The notes beneath the pieces are model-generated. The model ran no database searches. It was given only the letters and a program-made list of their open reading frames with translations, and was not told where the DNA came from. A stretch of 64,000 nucleotides of DNA from G963677325 sp963677325 (GTDB lineage Bacteria > Bacteroidota > Bacteroidia > Bacteroidales > Prolixibacteraceae): positions 248,001-312,000 of the forward strand of contig CAXXGM010000008.1 of NCBI GenBank assembly GCA_963677325.2, written 5' to 3'. The position numbers and the translations under genes are program-made. Below are positions 9,573-18,785 of the stretch, piece by piece. Each line of letters begins with the position of its first letter. Position 1 is the stretch's first letter.

Positions 9573-9618
9573 GTGAAGAGATTGGAGTGATGTGAAGACC
9601 TGATTAAAATAAATTAAT

Positions 9619-10572
9619 ATGATAAAATCCCGGCGTGAATTTGTAAAAATAGGTTCTGCTGCCGCCGCGGGAACTATTATCTCTAATAATAATGTATTTG
9701 CCGGCAATTCATCAAAAGAGAGGATCAAACCTCTTTGTGTTTTCACCAAATGTCTGCAATTTATCGATTTTGAAGAACTGGGAGAAACCTTGGCATTCGC
9801 GGGTTTTGAAGGCGCTGATCTGCCGGTGAGGCCAGGGGGTTCGATAGCGCCGGATCGAATCAAAACGGAGCTTCCCAAAGCCATAGAGGCCTTAAAGAAA
9901 AGCGGGATAACAGTACCTATGATCGTTACCTCCATTAACAATCCCGATGATCCTTTGACAGAAAGGGTTCTTGGTGCCGTATCCGAGGCTGGGATTAAGT
10001 ATTATCGAACCGGATACCTCGATTACGATCCAACTAAAACAATACAGGAGAATCTGGATAACCATAAAAGAACATTTGTCAGACTGGAAGATTTAAACCG
10101 TAAATATAATCTTCACGGAGCATATCAAAATCATTCCGGGGTCCGGGTCGGAGGGCCAGTCTGGGACTTATACTGGCTTGTAAGGGATTGTGATCCTGCT
10201 TTTCTGGGTATTCAATACGATTTTTGCCATGCGATTTGTGAAGGAAGCATTTCATGGCCACTTGGAATGAAGTTGCTTGCGCCATGGATTAAAACCATTG
10301 ATATAAAAGATTTTCTCTGGAGCAAAGTGAATGATAAATGGAAAATTACATATGTCCCTCTGGGGGAAGGAATGGTGGATTTTGATGATTGCCTGAAGCA
10401 ATATATAAAATATAATATTTCGGGGCCGATCTCTGTTCATTTTGAATATGATCTTGGTGGAGCAGAATCAGGGAAAACAAATCCTAACATGAGTAGGAGG
10501 GAAATAGCCGGTCATCTGAAGAATGATTGTCATTGGTTTTCAGAAAAACTTAAATCACATAAGATTATCTGA
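9619..10572 (+). CDS. Tat-exported sugar phosphate isomerase/epimerase-like TIM barrel
   Basis: A 317-residue AP-endonuclease-2/xylose-isomerase-like TIM-barrel protein. It begins with a twin-arginine signal (SRREFVKIGSAAAAG), so it is probably exported folded. Metal-site elements of the family are visible as the chain proceeds: YQNHSG near 170, QYDFCHA near 205, KTIDIKDF near 230 and a late HFEYDLGG. Substrates of such exported Bacteroidota paralogues are mostly unknown; sugar or cyclitol isomerisation is the family expectation. It ends 40 bases before a strong bidirectional terminator. Confidence 0.8.
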   Translation: MIKSRREFVKIGSAAAAGTIISNNNVFAGNSSKERIKPLCVFTKCLQFIDFEELGETLAFAGFEGADLPVRPGGSIAPDRIKTELPKAIEALKKSGITVPMIVTSINNPDDPLTERVLGAVSEAGIKYYRTGYLDYDPTKTIQENLDNHKRTFVRLEDLNRKYNLHGAYQNHSGVRVGGPVWDLYWLVRDCDPAFLGIQYDFCHAICEGSISWPLGMKLLAPWIKTIDIKDFLWSKVNDKWKITYVPLGEGMVDFDDCLKQYIKYNISGPISVHFEYDLGGAESGKTNPNMSRREIAGHLKNDCHWFSEKLKSHKII

Positions 10573-10611
10573 ATTCCGGAAATGGAATTGTGTGAATGGA
10601 AGAAGGGTCCG

Positions 10612-10650
10612 GAAATAAAAAGAGCAGTTCAAAACTGCTCTTTTTATTTC
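10612..10650. terminator. Bidirectional intrinsic terminator
   Basis: A perfect 18-bp inverted repeat (10612-10629 with 10633-10650) closes a 3-base loop. The core is AAAGAGCAGTT/AACTGCTCTTT and A- or T-rich arms act as the U-tract in either direction. It serves both the TIM-barrel gene (plus) and the lytic transglycosylase gene (minus). Confidence 0.9.
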
Positions 10651-10676
10651 TTCCTATTATCTCTTCTTGTTGTCTT

Positions 10677-12314
10677 TTACAGGCCCTTTATTGGAATCTT
10701 TAATTTTTGTCCCGGCATCAGACCTCTTGAATCCTTTATCTGGTTTAATGCAATGATGTCGCGATGAGAAACACCCGAGAACTGTTTGGCTATAGTATAA
10801 AGGCTGTCACCACTTCTGACGGTGTAATAGGTAAACTCATTATCCTCATTAATGGAATTGCCGGCTGATTTTGTTATTTGAGGAATGGTATCCGTATTAT
10901 CCACCTTTTCATTATCGGCAAGAATCTTTTCTTTTTGGCCGGAAGTACTGGTGAGAAGTTGTTTTGCCGATGCATCTTTTTTATCTGAAACATAGATTGC
11001 AAGTTCTTGTCCAATTTTGATTTTATTATGATGGATGTTATTCCATTTAATAAGGCTGGTCACCGTGATGTGATTCTTTTTAGCTATACTGGCCATGTTA
11101 TCTCCCTTTTGAACGGTATAGATAATTTTTTTCTTACCATTTACAGCCAGAAGCGGATTGTTCTCTGCAGGAAGGGCCAGTTCATTATTCGGGAAATATT
11201 TATCCCTGTTGAATGCATATATCTGAGCTTGCTCATCTATAAAGGAGGAAATTTTCTCTTGGGGCAAATTCAGAGTAAAGGGTTTGTCATTTTTGGCCGG
11301 TATGATGTCATTTTTATATTGCGGATTGAGCTGGCGCAATTCCTCAATTGGGATCTTTAATACAGAAGCTATCTGCTCAAAATGGAAATAGGAATTAAGT
11401 TTAAGCGTATCGGTTATGATATTAAAGGATGGTCTGGAAGCCTTGAGATTATGATCGTTGGCGTAATTCATCACATAAGTGGCTGCAATAAAAGTCGGTA
11501 TATACCCACGCGTTTCTTTTGGGAGATACTTATATATTTCCCAGTAATTCTGTTTCCCGCCTGAACGTCTGATTGCTTTATTAACGTTACCAGGACCGCA
11601 GTTATAAGCAGCCAAAGCCACATGCCAGTCTCCATAGATGGAATAGAGATCACTCAGATAACGTGCTGCAGCTTCGGTGGATTTGACCGGATCAAAGCGT
11701 TCGTCAATAAATGAAGAAATCTCAAGATTGTAAAGTTTTGCAGTACCAAACATAAATTGCCATAATCCGGATGCTTTTACCCTTGAAATGGCTTTCGGAT
11801 TAAGTGCAGATTCTATGACGGGGAGGTATTTTAATTCAAGTGGCAGATTATATTTAGCCAGGACTTCTTCAAATAATGGGAAATAGTAATCTGCAAGTCC
11901 CATCATGATGGAGACCAGTCCCGGACGTTTTTGAGTATAAAAGCCAATAAGATTTTTGACTGTTTGATTAAAAGGAAGAGGAATGAAAGAATCTAAATTT
12001 CTTAAGCGACTGATATAAACCGAGTCAGTTAGTAAAGAATTAAAAGAATTGGGTTGAGAGGCTGTTTTCAGGCTATCAACTTTAAAAGCATTCTTTACGT
12101 ACCATGTATTTACTAATGAATCGAGATTATCCGAAATTTCATGATCAAGATTTTTATCATCCAGTGAATCTGGTAAATAAATAGGTACAGCCTTTTTGTT
12201 TACCACATTGTTATTTGTCATTTGTAATACTCTCTGATGATACTGGGCTTTGACATTAAGGCCAAGTACACATACAAATAATACTATAAGGAGGAATCCA
12301 TTTTTTCCAGTCAT
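10677..12314 (-). CDS. Membrane-bound lytic murein transglycosylase with two LysM domains (MltD-like)
   Basis: A 545-residue exported protein: signal peptide (LLIVLFVCVLGLNVKAQ), an SLT domain around 140-290 with catalytic Glu168 in YLPVIESALNP followed by ASGLWQFM and AALAAYNCGPGNV, and two LysM peptidoglycan-binding domains at about 395-440 (YTVQKGDNMASIAKKN) and 497-542 (YTVRSGDSLYTIAKQF). It cleaves glycan strands to anhydromuropeptides during wall turnover. It is the last gene of parA-parB-DUF5683-mltD, 10 bases after DUF5683, a grouping that recurs in Bacteroidota. It ends at the bidirectional terminator. Confidence 0.92.
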   Translation of the reverse strand: MTGKNGFLLIVLFVCVLGLNVKAQYHQRVLQMTNNNVVNKKAVPIYLPDSLDDKNLDHEISDNLDSLVNTWYVKNAFKVDSLKTASQPNSFNSLLTDSVYISRLRNLDSFIPLPFNQTVKNLIGFYTQKRPGLVSIMMGLADYYFPLFEEVLAKYNLPLELKYLPVIESALNPKAISRVKASGLWQFMFGTAKLYNLEISSFIDERFDPVKSTEAAARYLSDLYSIYGDWHVALAAYNCGPGNVNKAIRRSGGKQNYWEIYKYLPKETRGYIPTFIAATYVMNYANDHNLKASRPSFNIITDTLKLNSYFHFEQIASVLKIPIEELRQLNPQYKNDIIPAKNDKPFTLNLPQEKISSFIDEQAQIYAFNRDKYFPNNELALPAENNPLLAVNGKKKIIYTVQKGDNMASIAKKNHITVTSLIKWNNIHHNKIKIGQELAIYVSDKKDASAKQLLTSTSGQKEKILADNEKVDNTDTIPQITKSAGNSINEDNEFTYYTVRSGDSLYTIAKQFSGVSHRDIIALNQIKDSRGLMPGQKLKIPIKGL

Positions 12315-12324
12315 AAGTTCTACT

Positions 12325-12957
12325 TTAAAAATTAACAGCCAAGTTCATTCCCATAATCGTATTCCGGCCTCCTAAATCGATGGGGGCAGGTTGGACCTTT
12401 AAGGTCAGATCGTCACTAATATCGAAGTCAAAGAGATTTGCATCTACGCTGGCATCGATAATACTCAGTATATGAAGGGCAGCAATGGCTATTATCGTTA
12501 AATCCCTGTTTCTTCTGAAGAAGTCTTTTCCGCCTTTCAGGGATGTCACGGCATAGCTGAAATGCGAAGGGTTATCCAGATTAATCGAAGGATTTTTTAT
12601 AAAATCAATAAGATACTGTTTCTCTGCAGCAGGCATATTCGCGGTGCTTGTATAAGGAGCAATCGTGCGGTAAGCCTGGGCATAATCATTATAATTGTTA
12701 TTATTCCAGCCAAAAATATAAATTAATCCGACATATCCACCATATACGATGGGAAGTTTCCAGTATTTTTTATTATATATCTGACCCAGACCTGGAAATA
12801 AAGCTGCATAAAGGGAGGCTTTTTTTGGTGAGATTTTATGAGTTTCAGCAGGAGTGGGTTCTTTAATACTATCATTTTGAACGGACTGAGCAGCTGACTT
12901 AAAAGAATAAGTCAAAAGGGCAACAGAAAGCACAAGTCCGGCAATGATGTTTTTCAA
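12325..12957 (-). CDS. DUF5683 domain protein
   Basis: A 210-residue protein with a signal peptide (MKNIIAGLVLSVALLTYSFKSAAQ). The conserved DUF5683 core includes SLYAALFPGLGQIYNKKYWKLPIVYGG (about 47-75) and a later hydrophobic segment near 175 (LTIIAIAALHILSIIDASVDANLF). The GLGQIYNKxYWK block resembles TM2-type small membrane proteins. The function is not known. It sits between parB (20 bases) and the transglycosylase gene (10 bases), so it is co-transcribed with the chromosome-partition genes. Confidence 0.85.
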   Translation of the reverse strand: MKNIIAGLVLSVALLTYSFKSAAQSVQNDSIKEPTPAETHKISPKKASLYAALFPGLGQIYNKKYWKLPIVYGGYVGLIYIFGWNNNNYNDYAQAYRTIAPYTSTANMPAAEKQYLIDFIKNPSINLDNPSHFSYAVTSLKGGKDFFRRNRDLTIIAIAALHILSIIDASVDANLFDFDISDDLTLKVQPAPIDLGGRNTIMGMNLAVNF

Positions 12958-12977
12958 AATATAAGATTTAGAGTTAA

Positions 12978-13847
12978 TTATGAATGCAATTTATCAAAAA
13001 TCCCGATAATTCTCTCCAATTCCTTGGAATCATTGAATGGAATTTCGATTTTCCCCTTACAAAACTCATTTATTTTAAAGCCGATGTTTGCATTGAAGTA
13101 CTTATTCAAATGATTTTTCAAATCACTGTACTCTGCCGGAAAAGGAACTGTTTTTTTCTGATGATTGATTTCTTCCCCATCTGCATTGATTTTCCTGACA
13201 ATCTCTTCAGTTTTTCTGACCGAGAAATCATATTTAACCACCTGGCGATAGACCATGACCTGCGTTTCCGCATCCGTGATGTTGACCAAGGCGCGTGCAT
13301 GCCCCATTGTAATCTCCTGTTCACGGATTGCTTTCTGGATCACGGCTGGTAAACGGAGAAGGCGCAAATAATTGGAAATGGTTGAGCGCTTTTTACCCAC
13401 CTTATCGCTCAGTAATTCCTGAGTCAGCTTACATTCTTCAATCAGGCGCTGATAGCTTAAGGCTACTTCAATGGCATCCAGATCCTCACGCTGGATATTT
13501 TCCACCAGTGCCATTTCAAGCATTGTTTCATCGCCTGCTTCACGGATAAAACAAGGAACTTTTGTTAATCCTGCCATCCTGGCTGCCCTGAACCGGCGTT
13601 CGCCGGCAATGATCTGGTATTTATTCGCCCCCGATTTTCTTAGCGTAATGGGCTGAATGATACCTAATTCTTTAATGGAAGAAGCCAATTCCTTTAACGC
13701 TTCTTCATCAAAATTTATTCGCGGCTGATAAGGATTCGCCTCTATTTCTTCAATAGGAACTTCATTTGAAACGGGTAGATTGATGGCCGATTCACCTTCT
13801 TCAATTAATGCTCCAAGTCCTCTTCCAAGGGCGTTGCGTTTTATCAT
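12978..13847 (-). CDS. parB: Chromosome partitioning protein ParB
   Basis: A 289-residue ParB/Spo0J. The N-terminal CTPase domain shows ANPYQPR (37-43) and GERRFRAARMAG. The central helix-turn-helix that reads parS follows (TQELLSDKVGKKRSTISNYLRLLRLP), and a C-terminal dimerisation segment is present. It spreads as a CTP-dependent clamp from parS near the origin and works with ParA. It is encoded 18 bases downstream of parA. I looked for a parS-like palindrome (TGTTTCACGTGAAACA type) nearby and did not find one. Confidence 0.95.
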   Translation of the reverse strand: MIKRNALGRGLGALIEEGESAINLPVSNEVPIEEIEANPYQPRINFDEEALKELASSIKELGIIQPITLRKSGANKYQIIAGERRFRAARMAGLTKVPCFIREAGDETMLEMALVENIQREDLDAIEVALSYQRLIEECKLTQELLSDKVGKKRSTISNYLRLLRLPAVIQKAIREQEITMGHARALVNITDAETQVMVYRQVVKYDFSVRKTEEIVRKINADGEEINHQKKTVPFPAEYSDLKNHLNKYFNANIGFKINEFCKGKIEIPFNDSKELERIIGIFDKLHS

Positions 13848-13865
13848 GGGAAAAATATTTGATTA

Positions 13866-14663
13866 TTATTCAGCTACTTCTTTGTGATCTAATTTAGTCA
13901 TGTTGTTTTTTTGTAATAACTCCCTTGCAAGATTCAGATAAGCCTGGGCTCCTTTTGAACTGACATCATAAGAAAGCGCCGGAACACCAAAACTGGGAGC
14001 TTCTGATAAACGAATGTTACGGGAGATGATGGTTTCGAAAACCATTTCATTGAAATGATGCTTCACTTCTTCCAACACCTGGTTGGAAAGATTCAGCCGT
14101 GCATCGTACATGGTGAGTAGAAAACCTTCAATCTGAAGTTCCGGGTTCAGCCTGCTCTGGATGATTTTAATGGTATTCAGCAGTTTCCCCAATCCTTCAA
14201 GGGCAAAATATTCACATTGCACAGGAATGATCACGGAATCGGAAGCGGTCAGGGCATTTACCGTTATCAGACCAAGGGAAGGGGAGCAGTCGATCAGAAT
14301 AATATCGTAATTCTGTTGGACTTTCTCAATGACTTGTTTTAAGACCTTCTCTCTGTTTGGCAGATTAAGCATTTCAATTTCAGCTCCCACCAAATCTATA
14401 TGGGAAGGAAGGAGATCGAAGTTGGGAATACTGGTATTTAAAATAATGCTTCTCGGATCCACATCATCGACTACACATTCATAGATACTTGTTTTGACAT
14501 TACGAACGTCAAACCCCACTCCGGATGTGGCATTGGCCTGAGGATCAGCATCTATCAGTAAAACGCGATATTCCAAAACAGCAAGGCTGGCAGCCAGATT
14601 TATGGCTGATGTAGTTTTACCTACGCCTCCTTTTTGGTTTGCAATTGAAATTACCTTTGCCAT
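13866..14663 (-). CDS. parA: Chromosome partitioning ATPase ParA (Soj)
   Basis: A 265-residue ParA/MinD ATPase without an N-terminal HTH, as in chromosomal Soj. The deviant Walker A is KGGVGKTT (11-18), Walker B lies in ILIDCSPSLG, and the ALEGL segment follows. It forms ATP-dependent dimers on DNA that guide ParB-parS complexes. First gene of the operon. A CAAAATTA (-7, reverse strand) at 14690-14697 lies 27 bases upstream. The 362 bases between it and priA hold no other recognisable gene. Confidence 0.95.
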   Translation of the reverse strand: MAKVISIANQKGGVGKTTSAINLAASLAVLEYRVLLIDADPQANATSGVGFDVRNVKTSIYECVVDDVDPRSIILNTSIPNFDLLPSHIDLVGAEIEMLNLPNREKVLKQVIEKVQQNYDIILIDCSPSLGLITVNALTASDSVIIPVQCEYFALEGLGKLLNTIKIIQSRLNPELQIEGFLLTMYDARLNLSNQVLEEVKHHFNEMVFETIISRNIRLSEAPSFGVPALSYDVSSKGAQAYLNLARELLQKNNMTKLDHKEVAE

Positions 14664-15025
14664 TCAAAATTGATTTAAAATGTCGGGTCCAAAATTAATA
14701 TATAAATTTTATCGTCTTTCTTTAATTGAAAAGATGGAATAAATCTATTGTTGAAAAATCAGACTTATTAACAAAAATTTTCATTTGTAATTCTCTAAAA
14801 CATAGAAAATGAGTTTGGTATGGAATAATATTCTTTGATTGCCAGTTGATAATTTTTAAGAATTTTTAAATTTTATTGTTTTTTAAGACGTTGGGTTTAA
14901 ATTTCTTAAAATGAACTCAATTCATACCTGAAATTATAATTTTTCTCACCTTTATACTTGGTCAAAGATTCGGATTCCATTGGCATATTTTTTACAATAG
15001 TATTTTAATAAAGGAGTGCCCCGAT
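14664..15025. other. Gene-free spacer between priA 3' end and parA
   Basis: A very A+T-rich 362-base stretch. Apart from the tentative parA -7 element (14690-14697) I see no gene, hairpin terminator or parS site in it. Confidence 0.6.
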
Positions 15026-17512
15026 TCACATTGGATCTACATCTACTGATATTATAATGCTCTTATTTCGTGATTTAACCTCACCAATAATTTCCTGCAT
15101 TTGTCGTTTGGCGCTGACTACAGAAGCTTCGCGTTCAATCTTTAACCAGATATTTTTAATATATAGTGATTTGATGCGGTTTATTACCGGCGATTCAGGT
15201 CCAAGAACACGTCTTCCGAATCTGATTCTCAATTCATTTGAAAGCTCCTCTGAAATCTTGTTCAGTTCAGACGGATCACGATGTTTGAGAATTATTGCAA
15301 TGATACGAAAAAAAGGAGGATATTTAAACTGCTTTCTCTCGGAGAGCTGTTCGTTGTACATGGCTTCGTAATCATTGCCGATTACTTCTTGGATTATTGT
15401 ATTCTCAGGATCAAAGGTCTGAATGATCACTTTCCCTTGTTTGTATTTTCTTCCTGCGCGTCCTGCAACCTGGGCCAGGAGCTGGTAACTCCGTTCGAAA
15501 GCCCTGAAATCAGGATGATTCAAAAGATTGTCGGCGTTCAGAATGCCAACCAGACTAACGTTCTTAAAATCGAGTCCTTTTGTTATCATCTGGGTACCGA
15601 TCAGGATATCGATCGACCCGCTGTCAAAAGCTCCGGTTATTCTTTCAAACGCAGTCTTTGAACGGGTTGTATCCAGATCCACTCTTTCAACTCTGGCTTC
15701 CGGAAACAACATCGTAATATCTTCTTCCACTTTTTCTGTACCAAAACCTTTGGTTGAAATCTCTTTACTGCCGCAATCCGAACAGTGATCCGGATTATTA
15801 ATGGAATATCCGCAATAATGGCAAATCAGGGAATTGTTGTGTTTATGAAAGGTCAGGCTCACATCGCAGTTATGGCACTTTGGTATCCAACCACAGGACT
15901 TGCATTGAATAAAGGGTGAAAAACCGCGCCTGTTTTGAAAGAGAATGATCTGCTCCTTATTTTGGAGCGCCTTATTCATTTCATCAAATAACAGTGGTGT
16001 CAGCTGCGACTTCATCTGTTTCCTGTGATAGGCCTCTTTCAGATTTGCTGTCATAATCAGCGGCATTTCAATTTTGGAATATCTCTCATCCAGGCTGACA
16101 TAGCCGTATTTGTCTGACTTTGCATTAAAATAGGATTCCAATGAAGGCGTGGCGGTGCCGAGCAAAACAGGGATCTTATTCAAATGACCAAGTACAATGG
16201 CAGCATCACGGGCATGATAACGGGGAGCCGGATCATACTGCTTGAAACTGGTATCATGTTCTTCATCAGCGATAATTAGTCCCAATTTGCGGAAAGGCAG
16301 AAACAAGGCTGATCTTGCTCCGATGATCAGCTGATAGGATGAATTCTCCTGTGTGTTATAATTCAGTATCTTATTCCAGATTTCGACTCTTTCCTGATCA
16401 TTTAATTTCGAATGATAAATACCCACTTTATTTCCGAAAACTAAACTAAGACGGGCAATGATTTGAGTAGTCAATCCGATTTCCGGCAGAAGATAAAGAA
16501 CCTGTTTTCCCTGATCAAGATGCTCTTTAATAAGTTTGATGTAAATCTCTGTTTTGCCGCTCGAGGTTACTCCGTGAAGCAATGTAACGGGCTTGCTTTT
16601 AAAAAATTTTTTGATCAGCAAAAAAGCCTTTTCCTGGGCTTCACTTAATTCGGATACGGATTTCTGTAAACCGGAATATTCCGTCATCCTGTCCACTTGT
16701 TTTTCGGTGATCGTCAGAAAATCCTTTTTGATCAAAGTATTTAATACCGCGAGACTATATCCATTTGACTGAAGAAATTCCTTTTTCTGTATCTCTCTTT
16801 TAGGCCCATTCTCAAATATTTCCGATTCGTCAATCACTTTGGTAAGAATCTCCAGTTGTTTGGGAATCTTTTTCAATGAGTCAAGGGCGATGAGGAGGGA
16901 TCTTTCAGTAGATATTTTTGGCGATAGCTGAATCAGGGATATTGTTTTGGGTTTATAACTTTCCTTCATATTTTCTTCGATTCTCACGGCGCCTTTCTGC
17001 AGGAGATCTTTCAAAATACAGATGGAACTTTTCTTCAGAAGAGAGTTATTTAGCTCCAAGATGGATAGATTTTTTTTTTCACAAATATGCTCCAGGAGCA
17101 GCTGTTCCCTCGGTGAGAGCCGGTTATCCAAAGATTCGGTATATCCAGAATTATAAATCACACGGGTTTCGCTTTCCAGTTTTAGCCCGGAAGGAAGAGC
17201 CGCTTTCAGTACTTCCCCGATTGAAGATTGATAATAATTGGCCATCCAATCCCAGAATTCAAAACTTTCAGGAGGTACAACAGGAGAAAAATCCAATAAA
17301 TATTCGATGTCTTTAATCTGATATCCCTCCGGTTTGCAGGAATGGATCTTATGAACGAGGGCTGAATAAAACTTTTTGACTCCAAATTGGACAATCACCC
17401 TGCATCCGGGGATTACTTTATCCTTCAGTTCCTCCGGAATACTGTAGGTAAAATAACCCGTCAGGGGCAAAGGAAGAATTACATCTGCATATTGTATAGC
17501 CAATTGATCCAT
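15026..17512 (-). CDS. priA: Primosomal protein N' (replication restart helicase PriA)
   Basis: An 828-residue superfamily 2 helicase. The N-terminal 3'-DNA-binding domain (ADVILPLPLTGYFTYSIP) is followed by Walker A LLHGVTSSGKTEIY near 315, the DEEHD box, and paired zinc motifs near 540-580 (CKSCGWIPKCHNCD, CHYCGY, CSDCGS). Next come motif V/VI elements (GTQMITKGLDFKNV, QVAGRAGR). Length is typical for Bacteroidota. It loads the replisome at stalled forks. Monocistronic by spacing, with about 360 bases downstream and 520 upstream empty of genes. Confidence 0.95.
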   Translation of the reverse strand: MDQLAIQYADVILPLPLTGYFTYSIPEELKDKVIPGCRVIVQFGVKKFYSALVHKIHSCKPEGYQIKDIEYLLDFSPVVPPESFEFWDWMANYYQSSIGEVLKAALPSGLKLESETRVIYNSGYTESLDNRLSPREQLLLEHICEKKNLSILELNNSLLKKSSICILKDLLQKGAVRIEENMKESYKPKTISLIQLSPKISTERSLLIALDSLKKIPKQLEILTKVIDESEIFENGPKREIQKKEFLQSNGYSLAVLNTLIKKDFLTITEKQVDRMTEYSGLQKSVSELSEAQEKAFLLIKKFFKSKPVTLLHGVTSSGKTEIYIKLIKEHLDQGKQVLYLLPEIGLTTQIIARLSLVFGNKVGIYHSKLNDQERVEIWNKILNYNTQENSSYQLIIGARSALFLPFRKLGLIIADEEHDTSFKQYDPAPRYHARDAAIVLGHLNKIPVLLGTATPSLESYFNAKSDKYGYVSLDERYSKIEMPLIMTANLKEAYHRKQMKSQLTPLLFDEMNKALQNKEQIILFQNRRGFSPFIQCKSCGWIPKCHNCDVSLTFHKHNNSLICHYCGYSINNPDHCSDCGSKEISTKGFGTEKVEEDITMLFPEARVERVDLDTTRSKTAFERITGAFDSGSIDILIGTQMITKGLDFKNVSLVGILNADNLLNHPDFRAFERSYQLLAQVAGRAGRKYKQGKVIIQTFDPENTIIQEVIGNDYEAMYNEQLSERKQFKYPPFFRIIAIILKHRDPSELNKISEELSNELRIRFGRRVLGPESPVINRIKSLYIKNIWLKIEREASVVSAKRQMQEIIGEVKSRNKSIIISVDVDPM

Positions 17513-18036
17513 CCAAATTGAGTTAGTATCTGCAAAATTATTCTTTTAATGAAGGATATGGCTTAATTTCAAAATGATTTCGATAAAATATAACGTGGAA
17601 ATTTATTGCTTCACAATTATTGCAGTTCGTATCAATCTTTCTCTAATGATCGGCAAATTTATTGCCTTCCAGTTTTAATCAGATAATTAGAAATCCCTGA
17701 ATTTTGTTGAAGAAGTATATCTCAGTTAATCGATTCTAATTTTGGCCCGTCCTGATTTTTGTTTACAGATTTTTTATTTTAAAATATCACAGTCCCCAAA
17801 AATTTACAATGAACAATGTGAGCCTGAAGCTTTATTGGGCAAAACTGAAGGGGTTCGATCCCCCTTTCAGTTTTAAAATTTACAATGGTGTCTTGTCCTG
17901 AAACAGGTTTACGCAAAAAGTAGATTAATTTTAGGATTGGGAATAGAGAAGTAAACGGTTATACGGGCGAATTTAAACTGGAATCAGTTCAAGTGTCAGC
18001 GAAATATATATAATTACAGGGATTTTGGAATCTTGT
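17513..18036. other. Gene-free region with a conspicuous hairpin
   Basis: No protein gene is visible in 524 bases. The only structure is the hairpin at 17841-17874 flanked by 13-base direct repeats (described separately). The stretch is otherwise A+T-rich without coding character. Confidence 0.6.
17799..17887. repeat. Direct repeats flanking a tRNA-T-arm-like hairpin
   Basis: AAAATTTACAATG occurs at 17799-17811 and again at 17875-17887, 76 bases apart. Between them, 17841-17874 forms a long hairpin of AAAACTGAA..TTCAGTTTT arms around AGGGG-TTCGATC-CCCCT. The inner part has exactly the stem and loop of a tRNA T-arm, and the outer arms would stack on it like an acceptor stem. No D-arm or anticodon arm is present. 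It could be a terminator, a small RNA or a degenerate tRNA-derived element. Confidence 0.5.
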
Positions 18037-18648
18037 TTATTCAGCGCTCTTTTTCTGATTGCGGATCTCAGGACGTGGGCTATTATTTTTTCTGTTTCTG
18101 ATATAATCCGCTACTTTCTGAGGTACTAATTCGTCTATTGATTCGGCATTCAGTAATTTTTTTCTGATTTCAGTTGCTGAGATATCCCAAAGGGGGGCAT
18201 CGATAATCTGGACATTGGGTTTGTTCTTAAATTCTTCAATGGAGTAGCCGGGACGTGGATAAACGATTATTCCGAATTTTTCGACAATTTCATCAAAGTG
18301 ATACCAGCGATTGGTGATAGCGAGATTATCTCCCCCAAGCAATAATGAAAAATTGTGCTGCGGAAAATCGGATTTAAGACTTTTAAGCGTATTGATCGTG
18401 TAGTGGGGCTGGGGCAGGTGAAATTCATAATCACTGGCCTTCATCCGGGGTTGATTTTCAATGGCTAATTTAAGCATATGCAGACGTTCGTTTTCAGGCC
18501 AAAGATCAGTGGTTTTTTTCAAGGGATTTTGTGGGGAGACCAGAAACCATAATTCATCTACGCCGGTTTTATCCATTACGCTTCGGGCGATCGAAAGATG
18601 TCCGTTGTGAATTGGATTGAAGGAACCGGAATAGATGGCTATTTTCAT
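18037..18648 (-). CDS. nadD: Nicotinate-nucleotide adenylyltransferase NadD
   Basis: A 203-residue nucleotidyltransferase with GSFNPIHNGHLSIA (8-21, the HxGH catalytic motif), LLGGDNLA in the middle and the ISATEIRKKL motif near 167-176. It adenylates nicotinate mononucleotide in NAD synthesis. A charged C-terminal tail of about 15 residues extends past the core. It is downstream of gmk and yicC on the same strand, but a 134-base gap with degenerate ATTCGTGAA words separates it from gmk. Confidence 0.93.
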   Translation of the reverse strand: MKIAIYSGSFNPIHNGHLSIARSVMDKTGVDELWFLVSPQNPLKKTTDLWPENERLHMLKLAIENQPRMKASDYEFHLPQPHYTINTLKSLKSDFPQHNFSLLLGGDNLAITNRWYHFDEIVEKFGIIVYPRPGYSIEEFKNKPNVQIIDAPLWDISATEIRKKLLNAESIDELVPQKVADYIRNRKNNSPRPEIRNQKKSAE

Positions 18649-18660
18649 TTTGCTGATTTC

Positions 18661-18702
18661 ATTGTACGAATTTCACGAATTAAGGACGAATTTACACGAA
18701 CT
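18661..18702. repeat. Degenerate ACGAATT-type words in nadD-gmk gap
   Basis: Four copies of a TACGAATTT / CACGAATTA / GACGAATTT / CACGAACT word follow each other at a period of about 9-11. This is a diverged form of the TAATTACGA family seen in perfect form at 51175-51237. Confidence 0.6.
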
Positions 18703-18765
18703 GCGTCACTAAGGTTTAATAATATAAAATAAGGTTTTCATAACCTCCCTCTTTTCTGACAAAAA

Positions 18766-18785
18766 TAAATGACTACAAATGACTA
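18766..18785 (-). repeat. Stop-codon duplication TAGTCATTTG x2 at gmk end
   Basis: On the gmk coding strand the stop TAG (18785-18783) starts TAGTCATTTG, which is repeated at once with one change (TAGTCATTTA). The stop codon is part of the repeated word. Confidence 0.7.

Noticed and set aside
14664..15025. A parS site near parAB
   Set aside because: No TGTTTCACGTGAAACA-like palindrome was found in the spacer or flanks; parS may lie elsewhere near the origin.
17841..17874. A tRNA gene suggested by the GGTTCGATCC-type sequence
   Set aside because: Only a T-arm-like hairpin is present. No D-arm, anticodon arm or 70-80 base cloverleaf can be drawn around it.
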